Source: Ashinkailepas kermadecensis
Lineage: Eukaryota > Arthropoda > Thecostraca > Neolepadidae
Reading direction: 5' to 3'
DNA: 64,000 nt
NCBI GenBank assembly: GCA_034440615.1
Contig: JAOTOM010004317.1
Span: forward strand, 124,001-188,000
This document shows positions 12,395 to 24,165 of the stretch, piece by piece. The notes beneath the pieces were generated by a model. That model was given only the letters and a program-made list of their open reading frames with translations. It made no database searches and was not told where the DNA came from. Each line of letters begins with the position of its first letter. Positions within the stretch are counted from its first letter, which is position 1. Made by a program: the position numbers and the translations under genes.

Positions 12395-12705
12395 CCTTAA
12401 TTAACCTAGCCTAACCTACTTTTGGAGATAAAAAATCCAAAAATTAAATGAGAAAAATGTCGAGCAATTTATTTTCTGAAAATTATCCAAATTAAAGAGA
12501 AGCCTAGCCCAGCCTAGCCTAACCTAGCCTAGCCTAACCTTAGCTGCTTTTGAAAAAATGGATTTTGGGGGATTTTTGGGGATTAATAAAAAAATATTTG
12601 ATATTGTGAGTTAAGGTGGTAGGTAATAAGAAAAGTTTTTACATGCATTTGCCTCCATAAACAAACAAATGGGTTAGGTTTGGTTAGGTTAGGTTAGTTT
12701 AGGCT
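12395..12705. repeat. Interstitial TTAGG-like clusters
   Basis: CCTAGCCTAACCTAGCC at 12500-12550 on one side and GGTTAGGTTAGGTTAG at 12668-12700 on the other, in opposite orientation. They match the arthropod telomere unit with variants. Confidence 0.6.
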
Positions 12706-14726
12706 TTTTAAGTTGGACAATTGTTGATTTTTTTCACAAAATAACTTTTTTTCATTTGCACACAAAATAAGTGGTCCCATTATCTTACTCACCTTCATAA
12801 ACATGGTATTCTAAAGAAAAAATCCAAAAATTAAAAAGCCCTTTTAAGACAAGTATTCATTTGCAGAGGAAATGAGTAGTAATGTCATGTTAAGCACATT
12901 CATAGACATTGCATTCAAAAAAGAAATGAGAAATTACCTTCAACTGCAAATTTACCAAGTTCAAGTTGAAGTATCAATATCTGAAAAAGTAGTTGTTCCA
13001 CCAAGAAAAAAAAATCAAATTCATGAAAATAGCATTCAACATCACCAGAAAAAACATATGTTTGACACTGCAGATATATGCTGTTCCCTATCCCCCACCC
13101 AAAACAAGTAAAAATTATGGAAAAGTATGATTTAAAGGTGGTTGAATTGCCTAAAACCTGCTGATGGTTGATTGCCTAAAACATCCTGATGTTGGATCTC
13201 ATATTGCATCACCAAAGGAGTGCTTAATCTGCTGTATCAGTCCTATGTGGAATGATAATAAATAGTGAATAGCTTGCTTACATGTGATTTCCCAAAGAAA
13301 TTGTACAGGAAGTAGTTCCTAGGTAAGCTTCAACAAGTCCAGTCCATACATTTTTTTCTCAAATTTTTGCTCAGGGTCTTTGCAAATAAGTACCTTCTTT
13401 TTTAATATTGCTTTTTATGCTATTTTACCAAACTCAGTCACATCTTTTTTTAGTGTTATTCTGCCTGCCTACTGAAAGTAAGCATTTCCACAGGAAATCA
13501 TTGATCCCATCACATTAGCCACATTTTCTGAGGAAAAACTTGATAGAAAATCTTTGGAAAATCATTTTTTTTCCCAACTGTAAAACCTGCCCAGACCTAG
13601 CCCCTATGTTTCCTTTATGAAGGTAAAATGTGTAAAACCTGTCTTGTGAACACCTTAAAGCAAAATAATACCTCACAAACAAAACAAAAGTGTAAATAGA
13701 TCCTGCCAAACTTGTGCACTTTATTTTGACTGAACCCCAGGTCACTTGATTGGTAATTGTATAAGAAAATTCTGACACTTCTACATGCATGCAAAGATAA
13801 AATCAGATGGTTAGAAGAACATACATCTTGCAAAAGTATGAAAATGAGTATGATGGATACAAAAATAGGAAAATGAGATCTTTTTACACCATGATCAGCA
13901 TGGTGCATGGTGGGTCAAAACATTAGTGTTGCATGGCAACATATTAGTGTTGTGCTTGCAAAAGCAGAGTATATGAGTGTTCACCTCTGCTTTAGTGTCA
14001 ACATTTTTTGTTTGTTTGATTCATGCCAAATATTGCTCTATTTGTGTATGATGAAATGCTTCCTTCTGAAGTATATATTCTTAAGTAAAGTAAGTTAGTT
14101 TAAGGTTAGGCAATCTTAATGTACTGTTTGTTATCAGTGATATTTAACATGTTTTATTGCACATTGCAGTGTCATGCATTTTACCCACATTGCTCTGGAA
14201 TACATGTTGAGTACTAGAAAAGTTTGTTTACTAGGTACAAAGGCCCATGATTTTCAGCTCTTCAAGTCCTGTATGGACTGGCATGGTACTTAGCTCACTG
14301 TTTCCTTTGAAATATTTGTGCACAGCGTAGTTCATATGACAATTATGTGCATCATTGCTTAGCTGCATCTGCAATTTTATGCCAGGTATGACTTTGTGGT
14401 AAATGTTTGCAACAGGGTTGCATTATGTTGGGGTTGTATAATTATCATTGCTGCCTGATAATTTAGCTGGTCACAGCATTGGCCTCCACCACTTACAAAT
14501 TACTGAATTGAAATCCTTTTCCCACCAACTTTTAGCATCCAGCTTCTGGATGCATGCCTAGGTAGTCTGCATTTCATGTGTATAACAGCCTTGTGTCTGT
14601 AACTTTAAAACAACCATGTACATGCTCATTTGTGGGTAGTGGAACACATATATGTCAGGATAAAATTTCAGATACTGTGCCAACCTATTGTGCAGTCCAT
14701 TATGCTATTACCAACACAAAAAGTAG

Positions 14727-14788
14727 TGGGCGCTACATAACCAGTAGCAGATGATGCGCCCCTAAGCCCAAGCAATCAATCAATCAAC
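14727..14788 (+). repeat. Dispersed GGGCGC hairpin module
   Basis: GGGCGCTACATAACCAG, then GATGCGCCCCTAAGCCC and a CAATCAATCAATCA tail. Copy of the module seen at ten sites. Confidence 0.72.
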
Positions 14789-15292
14789 ACAAAAAGTAAC
14801 ACATAACACAAAAAGTCCGCTAGAAATATTATATCGTTCTTTGATTCAGCTTGCCTTACCTTCAAAAAAAATATTGTGAATGATGCAGTTCATGATGAAT
14901 TTTGGCATTTCCTGTGTAATTTTTTACATTGCAACATTGCACTCAATGAAAACTCACTAGCCCTGCTGCAATGACCTCTCCAGTCCTGACAAGACGAAGT
15001 TCGAGTCACTACGCACGCACGCACGTAGCCCCAGGCGGTGAGTGTCGGCTGATAGCTGGCTGACAGGGCCGGGCACTCAGCCATGACCGGGCATCAATAA
15101 CGTGTCGAACTCCGATGCTGGTTCTGTGGTGGTTGCTGTGGACGAGGTGCTGAAGCGGCGACTGTTGCAGGGTCGGGCGGGTCTGTCGGGCTTACCGTGG
15201 ACCAGTTCCTGAAGGGAGTCGGGCGGCAGCTATCCCAGCTGCTGCCCGGTAGCAGCGAAGTAGAGGCAGCGGCCCGTGATCAGCAGCACACC

Positions 15293-15316
15293 ATGGAGAT
15301 CATTAAGAAGCCAAAG
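15293..15316 (+). CDS. MTMR6: MTMR coding exon 1
   Basis: Eight codons, MEIIKKPK, donor AAG|GTGGGC. The start matches the short N-terminus of MTMR6-8 proteins. The frame stays open upstream (DQFLKGVGRQLSQLLPG), without an ATG nearby, so an N-terminally longer form from an upstream exon cannot be excluded. Confidence 0.8.
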
Positions 15317-18300
15317 GTGGGCGATTGGGCGGCGGCCGAGTCACCACGTCTCTGTATTTCAGCATGCCAGCCCCATCTCTCTTTCGGTTCTGATTCGGGT
15401 TATTCCTTTGTGCACCATAGACGAATGGAGTAATATAGCAGCAATTACTGCACTGTACACACTTTGCTATTGGTATGTACACTGCAGTTATCAACATGCA
15501 GGTGGTATTTGAACATGTTTTGAAGTCGACACAGCTCATCATGAACTCGTTCCGGTGTCGAGTTCACCTGAAATCTTTCAGTTTGGCTGGCATTGTTTGG
15601 CCAACAGAGCAGAGAAGAAGCAAGTTCCCTTGGCTCAAGTGAAGGCATACACACAGCCTGTTGTCATGTATTGCACATATCTTGTGTGTTTTTCTGTGTG
15701 GTGGGTGGAGCTGGTTCATACCTTGGCTCTTCATTGGTCACGTTTGAGACCTGCATCCTGGTGTGATGCACCATTTGGAACATTTTCTTCATGCACGTGT
15801 TGGATGGAACTGTTTACTATCCATTCCACCTGCCACATTTGACAAGGGTAACAATTCAAATTGTTATCGAATTGTTGTGATAAGAGTACATAGCAATGAT
15901 GGTGGCGATGTTGCCCTGACCGGCTGGTGTCGATGGTGCTGATGTCAGGTGGAGAAGGTGCGCATGCTGGAGCGGTTCTCCTCGGCCGAGCCGGCCCCGG
16001 GCACCCTCTACCTCACGGCCACTCACCTCATCTTCGTTGACCCCAGAAACAAAAAGGAGACATGGGTGAGTGTACAGCAGTGCTGGCAGCCCGAGTGGTG
16101 TTGTCAGCCAGGCGTGAGCGTTCAAAAAGTAGTGGTCCGACGTTTTCCCCACGTACGTTCACTTCGGATGATGTATGATTCAGCATCTCTCCAACCCCAG
16201 TTCCCTGGGCGCTGTATGACCAACCCAGTCGATGCCCCCCTAAGCCCAAATAACCAAACCAACCCCAGATAATGATGCCTGTCGAGCCTTCCCTGCCACG
16301 TCTCCATCTTTCTAGTTGCAACTGCGTTGTCGCCATGTTGTGTCCTGCACCGAGATCAAGATGCCCGGACGATCTCTGGCCGGCAGATATCTCACATGCA
16401 CATCGCGTCGGTGGAGAAGCTGGCGCTGACGCCCGGCGGCTCGCCGCTGCTGGTGCGCTGTAAAAACTTCCGCTCCGCTACATTCATCATCCAGCGCGAG
16501 CCGGACTGTCATGACATTTTCATGTCGCTACAACAGCTGTCACAGCCGGGTATGTCGCTGCAACAGCTGCCGAGTGGAGTATGTCGCTACTGTCGCCACA
16601 TGTCAGGGCGTATTGCTGCAACAGCCGCCCGGCGGGGAATGTGCTATGTGGGTGGATCCAGCATAGAACGACCAGAGGATAACACCCTGATGTCACCGAT
16701 TTCGACGATACCTTCCTCCCAGGGGTAATCGATGGTTCTGATCACGGCTGTGATATTTATTTTTTCCTCCGGTAAGCGGTTTCAAAGTTATAGCCTCAGG
16801 CAATTTGACGATCCGCACGTGCAGGACTATTGTAGAGCTCAATTTTCGCCCTTATGCTGTAAGGTATGTGAATAAAAATATATACCGGGTTGTTAGGAAA
16901 GGTACATAGATTAACAGTGATTCATAAATGGAAATGTACCTCTTAGAAGTTCGGCAAAACAATTCCCAAAACTTGGAAATTTTGAAAATATATTTTTTCT
17001 ATGAATTCTCCGGAAAATTTTCGACTGCACGTGATTCAGCATTCTTTGAACTACGGGATCAATCAATAAAAAACGTGGAACGGACAAAGAGTAACGAGCC
17101 GCATGCCCTTAAATGTACCGACGTCACCCCGCTCGCTCGTTAAATCCGGCCGCCGCGCCGCCCGGGTGCGGCCCCGCAGCGACGCGGCGATGACGCAGCC
17201 GGGGGAGGGAGAGGGGGGGAGATAAGACGTTACGCGAGGGGAGGGGGAGATAACGGAGCGGGTCGTGTTGACAAGACGGTGCCATTCTCATGGTGGTGAT
17301 GGGGTGTCAGATGCAGACTATGCGACATTGACGGTCAGTCCTTGTTTTGTGGTCGTGCGGGGAGCATGTGTCTATTGTAGGACTAGTCAGCAAAGCCTTC
17401 AACTTTGCGAATATGTGTTATCATGATGCGGACTTCGAAGGCGTGAAATGTGAATGCCACTTTTTCGCCACTTCACATGGAAAGGGAGCGTGCGATGGAA
17501 TCGGGGGTACGGTGAAACGTGCCACGCGACAAGAGAGCCTGCGGCGCCCTGTCAGCGGCCAAATTCTGACAGCCGAGGCAATGGCCAAGTTTCTGAGCGA
17601 AAAGTTCGTGAGTGTCATCCATACGATATTTGTATCCAGCCTTGAGGTAGCAAAGGTGGCTACTGAGTTGCAGGCGCGGTTCGATGCTGCCAGAACTATC
17701 AAAGGGACTAAGAAGCTCCACAGGTTTGTCCCTGTGAGTGCCACCACCATGCGCGTCCATGAGCTATCCGCAGACGATGGTTATGATGTTCGAGTTACGC
17801 ATTAAAATGACCAGGGACAGTGAAACAAACATCGTAGGGATGACAACCTGCGTGCAAATGTGCGATGTTATAAATCTGCGCGACCGGCTGTTGTGCCCAC
17901 TGTCTTGCATAGTGCGTGCTTACCTGCTTGATCAAGTGCATTTGTTCCGTCATATAATCGTTATTGATCGAATGACTTGTTGTGCTGGTTTCTTTCAAGA
18001 AACTGAAACCATTGTAATTTCTTTGGTGTTCCTGTTTCAGTGTTGTATTGCAAACGTGCGACTCATATGGCATGCAAACGAACAGTCCAGAAACATAGTG
18101 TTTGATGTGTTGGATGGTGGTACGATGGTATCAGCGGCGCATTTTGTGATTTGTCGAGGGGGCGGATGGAGAGGCGGTGGGCGACACGACGTGGGCCCGA
18201 GGGAAGGTACTGCGATAAAGTTCACAGATATTCAATGGTTAAATCGGAACAAAGGACTGGAAACCGGTTTCGCATTGAAGAGACAGGTTGTCGCAACCAG

Positions 18301-21300
18301 TGTCTGCCCCCCTCTTCCGCTGGCATCACATCACACGCTTGTCAGCGTCGTCGCTGCGCGGCCGCGCGCGGCGGCCGGGTTTAACGTGCGAGCGGGAGCG
18401 ACATCGGTACATTTAAGCGCATGGGGCTCGTTACTCTTTGTCCGTTCCACTTTTTTTTTAATGATTGATCCCGTAGTACAAAGAATGCCGAATCACACGA
18501 AGTCGGAATTTTTCCGGAGAATTCATAGAAAAATTCGTTTTGCAAAATTTCCAATTTTTGGTAATTTTTTTGGGCCAACTTAAAAGAGGGATACATTTCC
18601 ATTTATGAATCACTGTTCATCTATGTACCTTTCCCAACAATCCGGCATTTATTTTTGTTCACATTCCTTACAGCATATGGGTGAAAATTGCCGTCGAAAA
18701 TATTCTTGCACGTGCGGATCGTCATATTGCCTGAGGCTATAACTTCGAAACCGCATGCCGCAGAAAAAAAATAAATATCACAGCCGTGATCAGCACCATC
18801 GATTACCCCCAGGAGGAAGGTTTCGTCGAAATCCGTGACAGGAGGGTGTTAAATCGACACCTCGGCTGGATGATCTGTGCGGGAATGACCCATGTGCCCG
18901 ACGGAATGTCGGTATGGCTACTTCAATGTCACACGTGACGGGTCGTGGTGGCATACACGTCAGCATGTTGATTTTTGGTCAGAACGTCTCGACTTCCTAA
19001 CCCGCCACAACCTGACCTGAACCTTGCCTAATATAACATTAACTGTTGATGTTTAGGAAACCATGGGCGATTAATTGCCCCAAGGTGTTCAAATTCAGTT
19101 ATATTTGGTTGGTCGATGCAACATGCAAGACCTTTTACTGGAATTGCCTTCGATGTCCAGATGCCAGCCCGTATTGCGGCGGTTAGTCAGAGCGAGGCCA
19201 AAATGGCGGTACCCGGGTAAAGACGTCCTCTGCCGTGGCTGACAACACGCAGCAAGGGCACTAGTTCGAATAAAGCGTCAGCCCAGCCTCACAATGCTTG
19301 CGTCTGGCTGCACCACATGCATTTGAGCTCGGTGTGCCACTGCCTTACCGCGGCGGCGTCGATGTTTCAGTGGAGCTGGAGAAACTGTACTGTTTCCAGT
19401 ACACACCTCGCAGTACAGAGCTGAAGCAGGCCGACGGCTGGCATCGCTACAGTCTGTCGGGCGACTTCAGGTCGGTGCTGAGCTCGTGCAGGGGTGTTGT
19501 GATTGCCGACGTCTGGTCGCCGGAGCTGTAATGTTGATTGGTGCTTGTTGCACGTCCTGTCTCCAATGTGTAGAGAAGCTTAGCTCCGACTGGGAGCTGC
19601 TGAGCTTCTCGTGGCTTGAGTGGCAGCTAGTGCTGCGGTGCCTGGTCGTCGGGTAACCGAGCTGAACTGAGCTGCTGCGGACTTGGTTCGGAAAAGTCGC
19701 TGCTAGATTTTTGCGTTGTATTGCTAGATTTTAGCAACGTTTCCGCCCGGAGCCGGGTCCGTGACAAGGTCCCAATAAGTCGAAGCACATGCTGATATAG
19801 GCAGATATAGCAGGTATAATTTCCACAGTTTTGCTACCTGATTTAGTACTAAAGACGATCGCCACAGCTTAACTTCGTTGCAAACATCGCATGTCGTGGG
19901 CATCGGTGGCTCGTATGTCTTAACACGCGCGACGGAGGGCCTTTCACATAACGCGTTCCGGAGTACTGGGGGATTCATCCTACTAATATCTAGGAATGCG
20001 GCCAGGAGTGGGGGAGATTCGCCCCTCTCCCCCCCAGGATCTCGGAAACCGCTGAAGCTAGAAGCACAAAATTTGTAGGTTAAATTACGGCTGCAGTGAA
20101 TTCGCTGCCACACCAATTGACCACCAGCCTTCAGGCTCAACTGAGGTCGAGATCGGCGCTAAATGATCACGCTTTGGTCGAAGCGCCCTTAAACCCAAAT
20201 AACAACAACGAGGTCAAGATCGGCTGGTACACCGCGCCGACGAAGCCTTTGTAACCTTGAACGCTCGGCGGGCGGCCGGTTGGCCGACTCTGCACCGGGT
20301 GGGTCTACTCTGTTGCCCTGGGTTGTTGCCGTGCCCATGCTCCGAAACTACCGAACCGAATTTCATCAAACCTTCACCAATCGATGCAATAGTGTCGATT
20401 TCCTTGGGACTTTTGAATATGGTGACTCTCACCGATACGTAAAGCTATTAAATTACCCCTTAAACTTGGAGCGACCATTTTGAGACCAGTTGGAAAATGT
20501 TGCGGTGCCCATTCTCCTAAACGGCTCAACTGAATTTCATGAAACCTTCACCAATCGATGCAGCATAGTCAATTTACTTGGGACTTTACAATATGGTGAC
20601 CGTGACCTCGACCTAAGGTCGCAAAATAAGTACATCTTTATTTGCAATTGTTGAGGTGCCCATGCTCCTAAACTACTGAACCGAATTTCATGAAACCTAC
20701 ACCAATCGACGTGACATGGTCGATATACTTGGGACTTTTGAATATGGTGACCTTGGTTTTAGGTCCAGGTCACCAAAAAAAGCACAACACCATTTTTAGG
20801 ACTTTTTACCACACCCATACTCCGAAACTACTGAATAAAATTTCATGAAACCTTTGCCAATCGACGTGACGTGATCAATATACGTGGGGCTTTTAATATG
20901 GTGACCTTGGCTTTAGGTCAAGGTCACCAAAATACACAAAATCGTTTTTGAGGCTATTTGTCACGCCTATACTCCGAAAGTATTGAACTGAATTTGATGA
21001 AACATTCACCAATCGACGTGGAATGGCCGATATACTCGAGACGCTTAGATATGGTGACCTTGGCCTTAGGTCAAGGTCATGAAAAATGCATAAAACTCTT
21101 TTTAAGGGCTGCTGCGCCGCCCATGCTCCGAAAGCACGCAACCGAATTTCATGAAACCTTCACCAATCGACGTGACGTGGTCGATATACGTGGGACTTTT
21201 CAATATGGTGACCTTGGCCTTAGGTCAAGGTCATCAAAAATGCATACAACTCTTTTTAAGGGTTGTTGCGCCGCCCTTAGGCCACACAGCCGACCTTGAC

Positions 21301-24110
21301 CTAAGGCCAAGATCACCATATTGAAAAGCCCCAAGTATGTCGACCACGTCACGTCGATTGGTGAAGGTTTCATGAAATTCTGTTGCGTACTTTCGGAGCA
21401 TGGGCGGTGCAACAACCCTTAAAGAGTTTTATGTATTTTTGATGACCTTGACCTAAGGCCAATGTCACTATATTGAAAAGTCCCAAGTATATCGACCACG
21501 TCACGTCGATTGGTGAAGGTTTCATGAAATTCGGTTACGTACTTTCGGAGCATGGGCGGCGCAACAACCCATAAAAAGAGTTATGCATTTTTGATGACCG
21601 TGACCTAAGGCCAAGGTCACCATATTGAAAAGTCCGAAGTATATCGACCACGTCACGTCGATTGGTGAAGGTTTCATGAAATTCGGTTGCGTACTTTCGG
21701 AGTATGGGCGGCGCAGCAGCCCTTAAAAAAGAGTTTTATGCATTTTTGATGACCTCGACCTAAGGCCAAGGTCACCATATTTAAGCGTCTCGAGTATATC
21801 GGCCATTCCACGTCGATTGGTGAATGTTTCATCAAATTCGGTTCAGTACTTTCGGAGTATAGGCGTGACAAATAGCCTCAAAAACTATTTTGTGTATTTT
21901 GGTGACCTTGACCTAAAGCCAAGGTCACCATATTCAAAAGTCCCAAGTATATCGACCATGTCACGTCGATTGGTGAAGGTTTCATGAAATTCGGTTCAGT
22001 AGTTTATGAACATGGGCACCGCAACAATTGCAAATAAAGATGTACTTATTGTGCGACCTTAGGTCAAGGTCAAGGTCACCATATTCAAAAGCCCCAAGTA
22101 TATCGACCATGTTACGTCGATTGGTGGAGGTTTCATGCAATTCAGTCGAGTCGTTTAGGAGCATGGGCACCGCAACATTTTCGAAATGGTTTCAAAATGG
22201 CCGCTCCAAGTTTAAGGGGTAATTTAATAGCTTTACGTATCGGTGAGAGTCACCATATTCAAAAGTCACAAGGAAATCGACCCCATTGCATGGATTGGTG
22301 AAGGTTTGATGAAATTCGGTTCGGTAGTTTCGGAGCATGGGCACGGCAACAACCCAGGGCAACAGAATAGACCCACCCCTCTGCACGCCCGCAGTTTGTA
22401 TATTGACAAATGGATTTTAAAAATTCGTTTTGCATAGGAAGCGCTTATCAATTTTTGACAGTTAAAAGATTTAATGACAATATCCCTGCCGATGTAAGAT
22501 ATAGTCGAAAAGCAGGACGGGTGGGCGGCGATGCGCCTGTTAAGGCGGGTGTTGGTCCTGTGTCTTATGACGGGTGTTGCGGGCTTGTGTCTTATGGCGG
22601 ATGTGTCACGATCTCGTCCGTCTTATGGCCAGTGTTGGGGGATATCGTGTGTCTCGTGACAGGTGCTATTGTGTCAGCTGGGTCGGGGGCCGGTGCCACA
22701 CACTGTACGTGGCTCGCTCGCTGATGGTCTTCGTCCGGCCGCCTCAGGAGGATGGGGGTGCCCAACTCCCTGTGGTGTCTGACGGACGTGAACAACACGT
22801 ACGAGGTGTGCGACACGTACCCGCCGCTGCTGTGCGTCCCGTCGGCGGCCGGCACGGCTGTCCTGGTGGGCTGCTCACGCTTCCGGAGCAAGGGCCGCCT
22901 GCCGGTGCTCAGCTACCGGCACCGCAACGACGTGAGTCTACTCGTTTCCCCACCGGCACCGCAACGTGAGTCGGCTCGTTTCCTTACCGGCACCGCAACG
23001 ACGTGAGTCGGCTAATTTCCCTACCGGCACCGCAACGACGTGAGTCGGCTAATTTCCCTACCGGCACCGCAACGACGTGAGTCGGCTCGTTTCCCTACCG
23101 GCACCGCAACGACGTGAGTCGGCTAATTTCCCTACCGGCACCGCAACGACGTGAGTCGGCTCGTTTCCCTACCGGCACCGCAACGACGTGAGTCGGCTAA
23201 TTTCCCTACCGGCACCGCAACGACGTGAGTCGGCTAATTTCCATACCGGCACCGCATTGGGCGCGAATGATCAATTCTGGTCGAAACGCCCTAAAGCCCA
23301 AATAACTAACTAACTAACCTTCCGGCACCACAGCGACGTGAATCGTTTCCGTATCTCGTGACGCCCCCCCCCCCCCCTCCGCCGTGAAGCCCACGTAAAC
23401 TCTGTGTCGCAGCGAGCAACGAAAGAGATGCCATGGTGGACGAATTTGCTTAAAATAGCTTTGTTGCTTTCTTCGATATTCCGATTCCTCTTTTGGGATG
23501 GACATGTGCTGTTATGTCAGTTAGGCAATGTCACCGTTCAGGACTAATGCTGCCATCTGGCGAAATTTTCTGTGCGGATGTGCTGGCGTGTTGTTCCAGG
23601 CGGCGATCCGTTGGCGCATTCTTCCAGCAGTTGACATGCTAATGCGTTTTTCAGGCTACGATATGTCGCTGTAGTCAACCCCTATCCGGGTTCAAGGCGC
23701 GCTGTCTGGAGGACGAGCAGATGCTGGAGCTGATCCGTGCGACGAACCCCTCCGACAACCTGATGTACGTCGTGGACACGCGTCCCAAGGTGAGAGCCGC
23801 CCTGCATCCTCGTGCTCGCCCGGTCCTTGTAATTTTCGCTTTATGCAGTGTCCTGAGCTGACTACAGAGAAATATCAGTGTGGCAGGATATGGGCAAGAA
23901 CGCAAAGGGACGAAAAGGTTGGTACAGTTGTTTGGCATGCAATGATTGGGAAGCGAAAGTACGCCTTATACCATTTTCCGCGTCCAGACACCGTCCTATC
24001 ATGTAAAATCATCCTAATGCTACCATTTCTTAGGTGGTACGAATATATATACTTACGTCTTCTTCTGATATCTTGATTATACTGTGTAGTGCAACTCAGC
24101 ACGCTTTGAG

Positions 24111-24165
<55 letters not shown>

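Larger units (their letters stand above)
10480..15180. other. Intergenic region, AT-rich
   Basis: No gene recognised. It contains a dispersed CCCATATGGG-palindrome repeat at about 11190-11310, TTAGG-like clusters at about 12395-12705, and a SINE-tail hairpin module at 14727. The last 200 bases before the myotubularin gene become GC-rich and probably hold its promoter. Confidence 0.5.
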
